64,000 nt of DNA from Centroberyx gerrardi (lineage: Eukaryota > Chordata > Actinopteri > Beryciformes > Berycidae): the NCBI RefSeq assembly GCF_048128805.1, contig NC_135997.1, forward strand, positions 27,070,315 to 27,134,314, written 5' to 3'. The notes under the pieces are model-generated. The model saw nothing but the letters and a program-made list of their open reading frames with translations, did no database searches and was not told the origin of the DNA. Below are positions 26,201 to 34,700 of this stretch, in pieces. Both the position numbers and the translations under genes were made by a program. The first letter of the stretch is position 1. Each line of letters opens with the position of its first letter.

Positions 26201-28230
26201 CGGAATCTCATCAAATGGGGGTCTGTGGCCCTAATGTGCACTAAATTAGGGTCCTTGATATGAAAAAGGTTGAGAATCACTGGTCTAGTTCATTCTATTT
26301 GTTTAGCCTAGTGTTGTTTGCACAGTGTTGCGCTACTTAGAAAGTCTTTAAACACCGCACCACTTTAGCTTCATGAAATGTCCATGCTCCACAAGGCTCA
26401 GAACTTATTCAAATGTGAGGTCCTGTTGTCCTTGTACCATGTGTGCCAGTATGTATGTATGTCCTGCACCAATGCCACCAAGACAAATTCCTGTGCATTT
26501 ATTGTACTTGGGGAATAAACAGAAATAGAATCTAATTTGGATATTAAAAGTTTCATAGCAAAAGTCCTGGAATGTGTAGGAACCCTGGATTGTGAGTCAA
26601 GGGATTTACTCTACACAGAGACTGGTGGGAATATTCCAGTTCGTAACCTCTGTTGTCCTCTGCCCCGACAGGGTCTTTGCCCCCAAGTGTGCCTCCTGCA
26701 ACCAGCCCATCCTCCCTGCACAGGTAATGAGCCTAGTGAGTTTTAACAAATCTTCCATTGTGAGTTTGAAGCTCATCTCCTCAAGAAATATGTCCTGCTC
26801 TGCCCCCCCCCGAATCACATCCCCCCTCTTCTATATCTGCCCTTTCCACTTCCGCTGTAATATTCTCTTGTGTAAAGTTTATAAAAAATACATTCTATCT
26901 CTCTCCTCAGCTCTTATTTCTGTTCCTAGTCCTTCTTGCTCTTCTCTATCTTGCATGGTCATTCTACGGTTCACAGGAATATTTCTTGACAGATATACAT
27001 AATTTGAAAAAAGTAGTTACACGTTTACAGACTGGATCCTCTATATTTTAGATATATTGAATGATAAACATCAGGTGAGGATGTTGATTTCCAAAATGGA
27101 TATATTATAGGGTTTTGGAATAGAACTTTTCAAATATAGCAAATGTGCATTAGCCTCTCAGGTCTTACATCATCATGGTGTTTGTTAATATGCCTTGCAG
27201 TAAGCAAGGTATCTCAAGTTCACTCATCAAACATAGTGGCACTGCATTAAATTAGACCAAATTGGATATCCTATCAGCAAGGTTCTTATCGTAAACTAAA
27301 ACTAAGACAAAAACTAGGTGTTAAAAAAAACATTGTCGTACTTTGCAGGGTTAAAAATAATTCATTTATAGTGAATTTCTGATTTCTGATTTTTCTAAAC
27401 TAAAACTACTAAACCCACAATGAAAACTATCTAAAAATAAGAACTAATGAAAAATCCCAAACTCTGATAGCCACGCCTATCAGTCTCTGAATCCCTTGGT
27501 GGGACAAAAAGAAATGTATGTGTTTGAGCAGCGCTGGTATGTCGCACTACATACAGTTACAACTTAATCTTTTAGCTGATGCCTGTTATTCAGAGCAGAC
27601 AGGGGGTCATGTATGTTGCTCCAGGACACATGGCTGGTATGGGGATCGAACCTGAGACCACGTTAATGAGCGCTAGGCCTATGCAGTATGATGGTGTGGA
27701 TATTTGACTGTGTGTTTCTGCTACCAGGGCTCTGAGGAAACCATTCGGGTGGTTTCTATGGACAAGGACTACCATGTGGAGTGTTATCACTGCGAGGTGA
27801 GGCGCCCGTCCTGCCCTTACTCTGTCCTTAGTCACTGCTCATCTGCCCAGACTAGACTACACACACACACACACACACACTGAATCTGGGTAAGAGCATT
27901 TTCCCATGCATGAGATTAGACTAGACTCAATTTAGTATCGGCGTGTGTGAATCACCATTCCCATCTCTTGTGGAATGAGTGAGACACACACACATTCATT
28001 TACAGAGACATTTACACATAGGCATACACACTTCACACTGCATGCAAACACACACAGGCGCATGAACGTGCACACACACATGCACAATACACTCAAACGC
28101 GTACACACAGTGAACCTGGGTAAGAGCAGCAAACCGTGGGATGAGAGTAGACTCAGGTTTGTACCAGTGAGTGTGAATCACTCTTCCAGTCTCTGGTGGA
28201 ATGAATGAGACACACACACACACACACACA

Positions 28231-28268
<38 letters not shown>

Positions 28269-29304
28269 TACCAACCTGGGCAGCAGCTTAGCATGGTGAC
28301 TCATTGACGAGGCACATTCCAGTGTTGAGCTGTGAACTCAGCTGGGGACTTGTTGTTTAAACCAGACTTCTGAAATCCCAGTCATCTGGCCACCTGACTC
28401 CCATACCATGAAAAGTTGATTCATGTTCAGTCAGTCGGACCTCACATGCCCACTGACTAATACCCAATTTGATGGTTTGCGGTCTAAGTGCGATTTCCTG
28501 TAATAAGGGTGTAGTGAAAGAAGCACACATCCCAGGCCTCCCCGCTGGGCATCAGGGTGTTCCTGAGGATCTTGACCGTTGAATTAAAAGATTCATTACT
28601 ACCATCTTCGTACAGTTCAGTGTTTGTGTGCGCGGGGTCACTCGCTCGTGCGTGTGTGTGCCATAATGAATAGGATATGAGAGGAGGAAGTTCCTAAAAC
28701 AGGCTTACTTCTCTTAATGTCAGACATTCCTCTCCATGCATCATGGGCCCACATGGAAATGGATCAGAGAATTATGTAAACAGTGGGTAATCATTCAGCC
28801 GAGCTCCGGGGGGCAAGTGGACAGAGTTAGGGTAAAGTCCAGCTGAATCATCCCAGCGATGGTGAATTCAGATAGTTCACATATGCGTATAACACATTAG
28901 ATAATGAAGCGGCTGAATGGCAAACACAAAAGTCCCAGACAAACAAAATACAGTCAAAATCACATAAAAGTAAGTACAAAGTAAAACTTCACTGTACTGG
29001 TCTAAAGGCAGCAGTTCAGTAGCGGGCCAGTAGGATCGGGGCCCTTAACAAAGCATGCATGGGTCCAGGATGTGGTTACTGAACATGGACATCTCTTTAT
29101 TCCGATTCTGTATGTGGTGTTTACATGTATCTCTACATGTCGCTCTCTCAGGACTGTGGTCTCCAGCTAAATGACGAGGAGGGCCACCGCTGTTACCCTC
29201 TGGAAGGCCACCTGCTCTGCCACGGCTGCCACATCCACCGGCTCAAGTCCCAGGGCCCCGCCCACCCGCCCCCCAGCTACCCCCTCCACGTCACCGAGCT
29301 GTGA
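907..29304 (+). CDS. wtip: Wilms tumor 1-interacting protein (Wtip), three-LIM Ajuba-family adaptor
   Basis: Eight coding exons: 907-2407, 10893-10994, 23031-23098, 24990-25052, 25607-25737, 26672-26723, 27728-27796 and 29152-29304. They join in frame to 2139 nt (712 residues plus stop), and all introns are GT-AG. Residues 1-500 are low-complexity and Ser-rich, starting with a LIMD1-like segment ([17 protein letters not shown]) and carrying 11 SPR(S/A/T)S motifs at 181-387. A leucine-rich amphipathic stretch ([14 protein letters not shown]) sits just before the LIM region. LIM1 runs about 503-556, LIM2 568-620 and LIM3 628-692, with Cys/His zinc ligands visible. The C-terminus HVTEL is a class I PDZ-binding motif. 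The WTIP-like segments [34 protein letters not shown] and the HVTEL end favour WTIP over LIMD1 or AJUBA. Family role, known rather than seen: scaffold at cell junctions, nucleus and P-bodies, affecting Hippo (LATS), Wnt/PCP and WT1 activity. The N-terminus is longer than in human WTIP. Confidence 0.95.
4205..4385 (+). repeat. polypurine (GA-rich) tract in wtip intron 1
   Basis: The plus strand is almost entirely A and G across about 180 bases. It encodes an apparent Arg/Glu/Gly-rich frame that is a composition artefact. Tracts like this can form triplex (H-DNA) structures. No conserved protein is evident. Confidence 0.7.
5228..5385. mobile_element. DNA-transposon-like repeat fragment
   Basis: The segment begins with CAGGTAATTGCCAGAATAAA and runs into text that I recognise from a repeat dispersed through many fish genomes. 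Only one end is clear. The assignment rests on memory of the family and not on a paired terminal repeat. Confidence 0.45.
7540..7690. repeat. dispersed fish repeat, retroelement-like
   Basis: The string AATCACTTTATTCACAGAGT followed by AAGAAATTTATCTTGGTGGC resembles the inverted 3' end of a common fish non-LTR repeat. No open reading frame or clear boundary is present. Confidence 0.4.
8596..8820. repeat. G-homopolymer and C-homopolymer pair
   Basis: A run of about 18 G near 8596-8613 is followed about 190 bases later by a run of about 20 C near 8801-8820. The runs are mutually complementary and could pair. Each can also form a G-quadruplex on one strand. The interval between them is unique-looking and non-coding. 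Confidence 0.8.
8973..9200 (+). mobile_element. tRNA-derived SINE copy (family A)
   Basis: The head has an A-box-like segment (AGTAACCTAAAGGGTAGAG) and a B-box-like segment (TGGTTTGACTCTC). The body has the string GCCCTTGAGCAAGGCAG, followed by the block on the gain of charge-free text AGTGTGGTTGTACTG shared with the copies near 14.1, 24.5 and 59.3 kb. It lies in wtip intron 1. Confidence 0.65.
9828..9882 (+). mobile_element. SINE family A tail fragment
   Basis: The stretch ATTGCTGAAAAGGAGCATGC and the following CTGGTAACAAGTAAA match the 3' tail of the full copy at 59104-59433 (TTGCTGAAAAGGAGTATAC...CTGGATAAATAAGTAAA). Head and body are missing. Confidence 0.55.
11320..11585. repeat. imperfect long inverted repeat (MITE-like hairpin)
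   Basis: The left arm (about 11320-11445) and right arm (about 11495-11585) are reverse complements with mismatches. Shared landmarks are GGACAAAAAA, ACACCAAA, CAGAGCTGGAGG and TTACC(C/A)ACAAAG. A loop of about 50 bases separates the arms. The whole could be a foldback transposable element, though target duplications are not clear. Confidence 0.65.
12520..12551. repeat. TG microsatellite
   Basis: A nearly pure TG dinucleotide run in wtip intron 2, preceded by a shorter interrupted GTGTGTG segment. Confidence 0.9.
13985..14262 (+). mobile_element. tRNA-derived SINE copy (family A) with TAA-rich tail
   Basis: The order of blocks matches the copy at 59104-59433: GACAGTGGCCTAAA, a degenerate B-box (GGGTTTGAATTC), GTGCCCTTGAGCGAGGCACT, GTGGAGCTGCTCAGTGGCC and GTGTTACTGAAAAATAGCAT. 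It ends in an (AATA/TAA)-rich tail. It sits in wtip intron 2. Confidence 0.7.
15494..15525. repeat. perfect short hairpin
   Basis: Two 14-base arms (ACAAATCTCTACAC and its exact complement) are separated by a 4-base loop, ATGC. It is not obviously part of a larger element. Confidence 0.8.
17175..17305 (+). mobile_element. tRNA-derived SINE copy (family B)
   Basis: An A-box (TGGCTCAGTGGGCTAGGGC) is followed about 30 bases later by a clear B-box (GGTTCAAATCC). The body is CGGGACCTTTGTCGCATG and the element ends in TCTGTTAAATAAAGGCGAA. I recognise this layout from a SINE common in percomorph fish. It lies in wtip intron 2. Confidence 0.75.
18455..18590. mobile_element. DNA-transposon-like remnant
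   Basis: The text CCAAATACTTTTGGCATCCT resembles the terminal part of Tc1-like fish elements. No paired terminal repeat or transposase frame was found, so the call is weak. Confidence 0.3.
20108..20640. mobile_element. decayed non-autonomous DNA element, copy 1
   Basis: The segment begins CAGGGTATCTGCAGATCCTT and continues with repeated 'cttaaa' words, then TTAATACAGGACAGGGTTAA. The same ordered words occur at about 62785-62900, so this is a dispersed family. The left end resembles an hAT terminus, but the matching right end is not visible. Confidence 0.5.
22630..22800 (-). mobile_element. tRNA-derived SINE copy (family B), reversed
   Basis: Read on the minus strand, it starts with a tRNA-like head (GGTGGCTCATACTGTG, then GGGTTTAAATC as a weakened B-box). 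It ends with a CTGTTTAATAAAGCAGAAAG tail like the copy at 17.2 kb. It is diverged and non-coding. Confidence 0.55.
23148..23200. repeat. GT microsatellite in wtip intron 3
   Basis: A pure GT run of about 53 bases that begins about 50 bases after the exon 3 donor site. At this distance, length variation could in principle affect splicing, but no effect can be read from sequence. Confidence 0.9.
24475..24605 (+). mobile_element. SINE family A, truncated 3' half
   Basis: It carries the family blocks GCACTTAAGCCCCAGCTGCT, AAGCCGCTCAGTGCCCAA and GTGTGAATGTATGGAACTG but lacks the tRNA-like head. Confidence 0.6.
25053..25606 (+). other. wtip: wtip intron 4
   Basis: A short phase 0 intron (554 bases) from GTAAGA to GTCTAG. 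It has a GT-rich stretch before the acceptor. Nothing else is recognised. Confidence 0.85.
25945..26282. mobile_element. non-autonomous hAT element with 8-bp target duplication
   Basis: The ends CAGTGGTTCTCAAC and GTTGAGAATCACTG form terminal inverted repeats with one mismatch. The flanks are identical 8-base duplications, GTCTAGTT (25937-25944 and 26283-26290). Both are hAT hallmarks. The 338-base body has no transposase frame. Confidence 0.9.
26380..26530 (+). mobile_element. LINE-like 3' end fragment, copy 1
   Basis: It shares GTGAGGTCCTGTTGTCC, CCATGTGT, AAGACAAAT(T/C)CCTGT and CATTTATTG(T/A)ACTTGG with about 45385-45520. The tail 'aagacaaattcctgt...acttgg.aataaa' is typical of fish non-LTR retrotransposon 3' ends. 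Confidence 0.5.
26750..27000 (+). mobile_element. LINE-like 3' fragment (pair with 34195-34470)
   Basis: Ordered blocks shared with 34195-34470 include 'gttgaa..ctcat', AATCA(C/T)AT(C)CCCCCTC, TATCTCTCTCC, AGCTCTTA(T/C)TT, TTCCTAG and ATGATCATTCTA-like text. In the second copy one frame reads RLKIHLLKKYL, which resembles the C-terminus of fish LINE ORF2 proteins. Confidence 0.5.
27590..27705 (-). mobile_element. tRNA-derived SINE head, reversed
   Basis: On the minus strand, TAGGCCTAGCGCTCATTAAC is followed by GGTCTCAGGTTCGATCCCC, an intact RNA polymerase III B-box. The similarity to a tRNA is partial, so a functional tRNA gene is unlikely. Confidence 0.5.
27797..29151 (+). other. wtip: wtip intron 7
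   Basis: A phase 0 intron from GTGAGG to CTCTCAG. It contains CA microsatellites within a duplicated unit (27861-28266). Nothing else is recognised. Confidence 0.85.
27861..28275. repeat. CA-repeat-containing tandem duplication
   Basis: A unit reading TGAA(T/C)CTGGGTAAGAGCA ... GTGTGAATCA(C/T) ... TGGAATGA(G/A)TGAGACACACA occurs at 27880-27995 and again at 28110-28215. Each is followed by CA-rich sequence. A third partial start (CCAACCTGGGCAGCAGC) follows at 28271. It is a small minisatellite built around CA tracts. Confidence 0.75.
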
Positions 29305-30418
29305 GAGGGACGGGGTGGGGGGAGTGTAGGCGCCGAACCGAGCCCCGCCCACAGCCAGCAGTCCCAGGGAGGCTTCTGTGTGGCCGTCTGAGCTGCTGCC
29401 GTTGCCCTCTACGGGACGGACAGGCCACGGACTTCCACACACAGGACAGCTCCCACCACAGACCCTGTCGTCACACGACGAGGCTGGGAAAAGCCCCCCT
29501 CCCCCCCCCCTCCTCCTCCATCTGTGGTTTATTCCTCTCTCCGTCTTTTGGGCTCCGGACCCCGAAGGCCGAGACCCCGGGCCACCCAGAGGTCCCCGGT
29601 GACGTCACAGCCCTTGACCCCCTGCACATCCATCACAGAGAGGGGCCTGGACTGGAGGAGAGAAAGCAAACTTTCTCTCTCTCTCTCTCTTTACTTCCCT
29701 CTCTTTCATTCCATGTGTTTCATTCCTCTGTGCTGACTGAAGCGGTGTACCGCGACGAATTTTACCACTGGTGACAACGCTGCAGATCACGGCGTCAGGT
29801 GGGCCAGGGAACAAGCCACTACATTCCAGTGCTGGCCGGGCCGGACGGGCCCCAGGGTGGGCATGCCGTGCCTTCAGAGGGGGCTCTCACGGTGCAGCTT
29901 GCCACACAGAGACGAAGCCCTGCTAAAGGCTGTGCAAAGGGCACCCAGCTCCAGGACACGGGGCTACGAGGAACACTTAAAAACTCACGGGCCCTCACCC
30001 TACTCCGCCGCCCCTCCCCGGTATAACAGATGCACCGTAGCACCGACGGCGCTGCCACAGGCCCGGAGGACTGACTGGCATTCCACTTAGAAGTCTTAGA
30101 CGTGACCTTGAGAGATTCACAAGCAGTGTCTTAATTAATGATTATATTATGAGAGAAAAAGAAAAACTTAGATGCACATAGATTGTCTTTTATATATGAA
30201 TATATATTTTGCAGATGTTTTCCACATAAGATCCTAGAAGTAGTTTCTTGTTGATGTTTTTGTTGCTGCGTTCTTAATAGAATCAGAGGCGAAACACGCT
30301 GTAACAGTCTGAAGCCTCTGAAGCTCATGGGTCTGTTGTATCATTTCTCCTCAAGGACACGGGGCCTCTCCAGGCCTCTGTCTGTCAGTGGGTCAGAGAT
30401 CCACAGGCGTTTTGGGAC

Positions 30419-30815
30419 CGGACCTGGCGCAAATAGCATTTGCATATAATTCTAAGCGTTTGTTTGAACCCACCTCAAGTACCAGATAGGTGGGGTTTGC
30501 CACATAAGGCCCATACAATGAGTGCCGACCACTGTTGCCAACTTTGTCGCTAGATTTAGCAACTTGTCAGCCCCGTCTGATGACTTTATTTCTCAAAAGC
30601 AAGCTAGCGACTTTTTAAGCAGCCAATAGCTACTGTCCTTGGAAGAAAGGTAAATTCAAACGTCTCAGGTAAATAGGTTGATTTTTTCGGTGAGTCACAG
30701 CTTACCTGACACTGTCCGAATGGTCCTATGTGGCTAACCCCACCCATCTGGTACTCAAAGTGGAAGAAAACAAACGCTTAAGGATTATTTGCAAACACTA
30801 TTCGCCCTAGGTCTG
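30419..30815. mobile_element. hAT-type MITE, copy 1, in wtip 3' UTR
   Basis: The ends are long inverted repeats of about 95 bases, sharing AAGCGTTTGTTT, AGTACCAGAT, GTGGGGTT and GCCACATA. The element starts CGGACCTGG and ends CCTAGGTCTG. The flanks carry an exact 8-base duplication, TTTGGGAC (30411-30418 and 30816-30823), typical of hAT insertions. There is no coding capacity. Confidence 0.85.
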
Positions 30816-30922
30816 TTTGGGACACTGTTTCTTGGTATGTTTCCAGACACTGGTTTTGTCATATGAGCACTGACAGCACAGTGCATTTCTATGAAGAACC
30901 TCAACTTGTCCTCATGCCTTAA

Positions 30923-31170
30923 AGGGATAGTTCGGTTTTTGGGGAATTTGGCTATTTCTCCTACTTACCCAGAGTCAGACGAACTTGTGGATGCCTTTTT
31001 TTTTTTTGCGTCTGTGCAGTGTTAAGGAATGGGAACAGTTAGCTTAGCTCAATTGCTGGAAGTCAAGGGGATCAAGTAGCAGCTCCTACATACAGACATA
31101 AAAAAAAAGTTTGTCCGACTCTGGGTAAGTAGGAAAAATAGCTAAATCCCCCAAAAACTGAACTATCCCT
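30923..31170. mobile_element. piggyBac-type MITE with TTAA flanks, in wtip 3' UTR
   Basis: Inverted repeats of about 65 bases begin AGGGATAGTTC(G/A)GTTTTTGG and extend through CCTACTTACCCAGAGTC. Both ends abut TTAA (30919-30922 and 31171-31174), the target duplication of piggyBac-type elements. A T-homopolymer and an A-homopolymer lie inside. Confidence 0.85.
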
Positions 31171-31504
31171 TTAAGACGGAACAGGCATGTATGTGTGTGT
31201 CTCGCTCTGGTCCGCCATGTAGTTCGCTCTTGTGTTTTGGGAGGAGGTCCCTGAAAACCCGGAGTTGCTGGTCCCACCCGTGTCTCTAGGGAGTCCCCTC
31301 TGTTTCCCTTGCTGGTTGTCTCGTTGTCTGGTTGTGTGTGTGTGTGTGTGTCTGTGGGAGTGACTGTGTATGTACGTGTAAATGTCTAAATGTGTGTTTG
31401 TGTGTATGCGTACGTGTGCTCTTTATATTGTTAAAATGAGTCAGTGATTGTGTGAGTGACTGTGTGATAGTGTGAAATGCCTAAATGATTGTCTGTGTGC
31501 ATGT

Positions 31505-31508
31505 AAAA

Positions 31509-31580
<72 letters not shown>
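31505..31580. repeat. compound TG / AG / TG microsatellite
   Basis: TG dinucleotides are interrupted by an AG run and then resume, within the probable wtip 3' UTR. Confidence 0.85.
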
Positions 31581-31581
<1 letters not shown>

Positions 31582-32175
31582 AGGCAGGTGCTTGTATGTG
31601 TGTGTTTAAGTGAGTCAGCAGCTGTGTGAGTGATGTGTATGCATGTGTATACATAATGGCTCTGATTCAGAGTTGGCGCCTTCGTCCTTCAGCCAAGACA
31701 GAAAGATCAGGTCCTCGTATTCTGACTCTGAGTCGAGGCGGTGCAGGGGAGGATATTTAAATGACTCCTCTCTCACACCTGCCCACTGGGTTGCCAGGTT
31801 TCTGACACTAGTAAGTTTTCTGCGGATTGGCGCTCTCAGCAGGCCAGTCACATTCCCTTTAAGAGAAGCACTTGCCTTCAATTTTGAGAAATTGAAAATT
31901 CTATTGGCCCAACGAGAAACACAGTGTAGATCACATGCGCCTAAAAGCTGAACCGTGTTTCCAATTATATGACAGCTTTTTAATAGGTAGGACTTGGACT
32001 TGCATCATTGCATTGTTCATTCATTAGGCCTGTAAAAGGCTCAAGAGGCGCTTTGGGAGAGCTTTGGTGCATGGGCAAGGCTCAAGTCTGAATGTAGACA
32101 CGCACAATTTTGCGGATAAATCCCCATTATGTGCACTTATCTCAACTCTGAATACGAGCCAATGTGTGTAAATGT

Positions 32176-32179
<4 letters not shown>

Positions 32180-32217
<38 letters not shown>
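32180..32217. repeat. GT microsatellite
   Basis: A pure GT run of about 38 bases in the probable wtip 3' UTR. Confidence 0.9.
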
Positions 32218-32218
<1 letters not shown>

Positions 32219-32343
32219 CAGGGCCATGGCACATGCACCTCACTGTGTTTGCAGGGCAGCGCAGCATCCACCACCACATAACGACCCCTGCTCTCTCTCT
32301 GTTTCCAATCCTATGAATGGTTTGATTACAGTGCCCGTTCATC

Positions 32344-32629
32344 GCAGACCTTGCTCAAATAGTCTTTGTATAATTCTTAGTGTTGGTTTTAACTTCCATG
32401 GAGCACCACATTGGTGGATTTCACCACATCAGCACAATTCAGAGTGTCAGCTAAGTTGCCATTCATAGAAAATGAAAATACTCACTTGACGCTCAGATGC
32501 TTTCCTCTGATTGTCTAAATGTTCCAGCAGCCAGTGTTTTGTCCTCTGTGGTAAACCCCGCCCGTCTGGTACTCCAGTCACAATAAAACAAGCACCGCAT
32601 TATTTGCAAACACTGTTTGGCCTCGGTCG
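32344..32629. mobile_element. hAT-type MITE, copy 2, in wtip 3' UTR
   Basis: The ends match copy 1 (30419-30815): CAGACCTTGCTCAAATAG and TATAATTCTTAGTGTT on the left, and GTCTGGTACTCCAGT and ATTATTTGCAAACACTGTTT on the right. The body differs and is shorter. The flanks CGTTCATC and CGTTCACA may be a decayed 8-base duplication. Confidence 0.7.
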
Positions 32630-33383
32630 CGTTCACACTGTAATACACACAGGTCTCACTAAATACTACTGAATCTGTTATTAAAGAGGCTGAAATGGAG
32701 ATTAAAGACAGGGGTCGACGCAGGCATAAAGTGCTTTCTGATGTAACCTGATGTAATGAGATTCATTCGAATGTAATAATGATTAGTGTATGTTTGACAA
32801 ACTGTTTTGTTCTGCTCTTGGTTGTATATTTGCAAAAGGAAAAGGAATGACGTTCCCCTTGTCGTTGGATGTGTTTAATCTCACCGCTGTACAAGGGATC
32901 CAGTCAAGGAATGTGTGTTATACTTAAAGACTGAGGCAAAAGCATTTTCTGAGCTCGTCTGCACAATACAGCCCCCATATCAACCCCAAATATTTGTTTT
33001 TAAATCAGAGGAAAAGCTTAACCTTGACCAGAGTGTATCCCTTTTAAAGACGTCTTAATTCACATCTTAAAAGTACTACTTCAATTTCTATTGCATAGCA
33101 CACAGCTAGTTTCCCTGTACATAAAGAGGCTAGTTTTTTATTTCATTTTCTGTCAGAAATCACTTGGAAAGAGAAGGCCTCTTCTCCTACCGGTAGTTCC
33201 GATAAGCACATCTCGACACCTGTCACGCCTTTTTGTATCGCTAAGTGTTTTGATTACCTAGATGGTTCATAAAAAAAAGGAAACTAGATCTATTTATCTA
33301 AACATGAAAAAAGTCTAAAGTTATTTAATGTATTAAAAATCGGGACGTATCATTTAACTGTAGATGATATAATCTGCTTTTTC

Positions 33384-33389
33384 AATAAA
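33384..33389 (+). terminator. wtip: wtip poly(A) signal candidate
   Basis: AATAAA followed within 40 bases by a T-rich, GT-containing stretch. It is the best candidate for the end of the wtip transcript, though earlier cryptic sites cannot be excluded. Confidence 0.55.
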
Positions 33390-34194
33390 GTGGTTTTGTA
33401 GCTAACTTCAACCAAGTTCTCTTGTCTTGTTTTTCTTTTTTCTTTTCGTTGTTTGTAGTTGATTCATCATGTTTTGCCAATGAAGAGTTGTTGTTTCGAA
33501 AATCAGTACCAAACAAATGACACCCACTCTTACAAAATGGTTGCTGCCAAGCAATTAGAACTTGTTAGTTATTGGCTAACTAAATAATTTGCCTAGCATA
33601 AATAACATATGATATAATCTGTTTTAGTTTTGAAATATTAAGTACTGGACATCAAGTGATCAGTTTACAAATACAAATTCTCCAGAATCTATGTATGCAA
33701 AAATTGAAGACTACATACAGTATGTTAATGTACAACTCCTCATAGTTGCCCAGACATTTTATTTGCTTCAACAATCAAAATTTTCAGGTGTTTACTAGTG
33801 ATAGCCAATTATTGGAGACATGATTTTATTATATCAAGATGCTGTGTGATGTATGCCCTGAATAATACATATGGTGAAATGTATTTAATTTTTCAGCCGG
33901 TCACATATTTCCAGTCCTAAAACGACCTTTGAGGACAGAATGCAGGGTTTAGTAAAATTACTATGGCTGTGCATAGACACTTCTCACAATTATACAACAG
34001 CTATGGCAACATGGATTGAATACATTTTTAACAAGAAATTCATTGGACACATTCATTGGTATTTATTTGCATGACTTTGGTTTTTTCCCATGGCCAGGCC
34101 GGTCTCTCTGTGCAGACTTGAGATTTTCTTCTTCAGCTTCAGATGGAGATCCCATGTTGCACTGCACTGATTTTCTATTGGCCCTCCAGGCAGG

Positions 34195-34470
34195 AATGAA
34201 GGATCCATCTTCTATCGTAGGTTGAAAATTCATCTTTTGAAAAAGTACCTCATGTCACCTTCTCCCCTCTAAATCATATCCCCCCTCCTCTACTCACTCT
34301 AATTGCCGTCTTTAAAAATCTTTCCTATCTCTCTCCATAGCTCTTACTTTATTTCTTTTCCTAGCATTTCTCCCTTACATGATCATTCTAGGGCCACAGC
34401 AATATTGTCAGGGCATTATGGCATTGATACTTGCACTATTTAATATTGGTTGCTTGTAATGGTGGTGATT
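34195..34470 (+). mobile_element. LINE-like 3' fragment (pair with 26750-27000)
   Basis: A frame reads RLKIHLLKKYL before a stop, resembling the end of a fish LINE ORF2. The downstream sequence matches the fragment in wtip intron 6 in block order. No complete element remains. Confidence 0.5.
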
Positions 34471-34484
34471 TATGAACTGAAGTT

Positions 34485-34700
34485 TATTTTAGTCAAGTCA
34501 AGTTTGTATAACCCTTAATCACAGTTACAGTCACAAAGGGCTTCACAAACGACACCCCGTAATCTTCGACCCTCAATGAGAACAAGGAAAAACTCCCACA
34601 AAAACCTCATTAGGGAGATAAAAATGGAAGAAACCTTGGGAAGGGCCTCAGAGAGAGGGATCCCCCTTCCAGGAGGGTAAGGCGCTCAACTGCTACTTTA
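34485..34700. mobile_element. dispersed fish repeat, LINE-like 3' end
   Basis: The blocks CAAAGGGCTTCACAAAC, AAGGAAAAACTCCCACAAAA and GAAACCTTGGGAAGGGCCTC, followed by GGGATCCCCCTTCCAGGA, recall a very common fish retroelement 3' region. There is no coding sequence. Confidence 0.55.

Larger units (their letters stand above)
25738..26671 (+). other. wtip: wtip intron 5
   Basis: A phase 2 intron from GTAAGG to CCGACAG. It is largely occupied by an hAT-type element (25945-26282) and a LINE-like 3' end (about 26380-26530). Confidence 0.85.
26724..27727 (+). other. wtip: wtip intron 6
   Basis: A phase 0 intron from GTAATG to CTACCAG. It holds a LINE-like fragment immediately after the donor and a reversed tRNA-derived SINE head near 27590-27700. 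Confidence 0.85.
29305..33410 (+). other. wtip: probable wtip 3' UTR
   Basis: After the TGA at 29302-29304 there is no further coding exon for wtip. The first convincing poly(A) signal with a GT/T-rich downstream stretch is AATAAA at 33384-33389. That implies a long 3' UTR of about 4.1 kb if no earlier site is used. It contains three MITEs, CT and GT microsatellites, and an accidental open frame over 29301-29774. Transcript data would be needed to fix the end. Confidence 0.55.

Noticed and set aside
27590..27705. possible tRNA gene (minus strand)
   Set aside because: A B-box is present, but a full cloverleaf is not evident. A SINE head is the simpler reading.
907..29304. assignment of the LIM gene to limd1 or ajuba
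   Set aside because: The N-terminus is LIMD1-like, but the LIM2/LIM3 sequence ([22 protein letters not shown]) and the HVTEL C-terminus fit WTIP.
29301..29774. 157-residue frame overlapping the wtip stop
   Set aside because: It lies in the 3' UTR in another phase and is Pro/Ser-rich without recognisable motifs.
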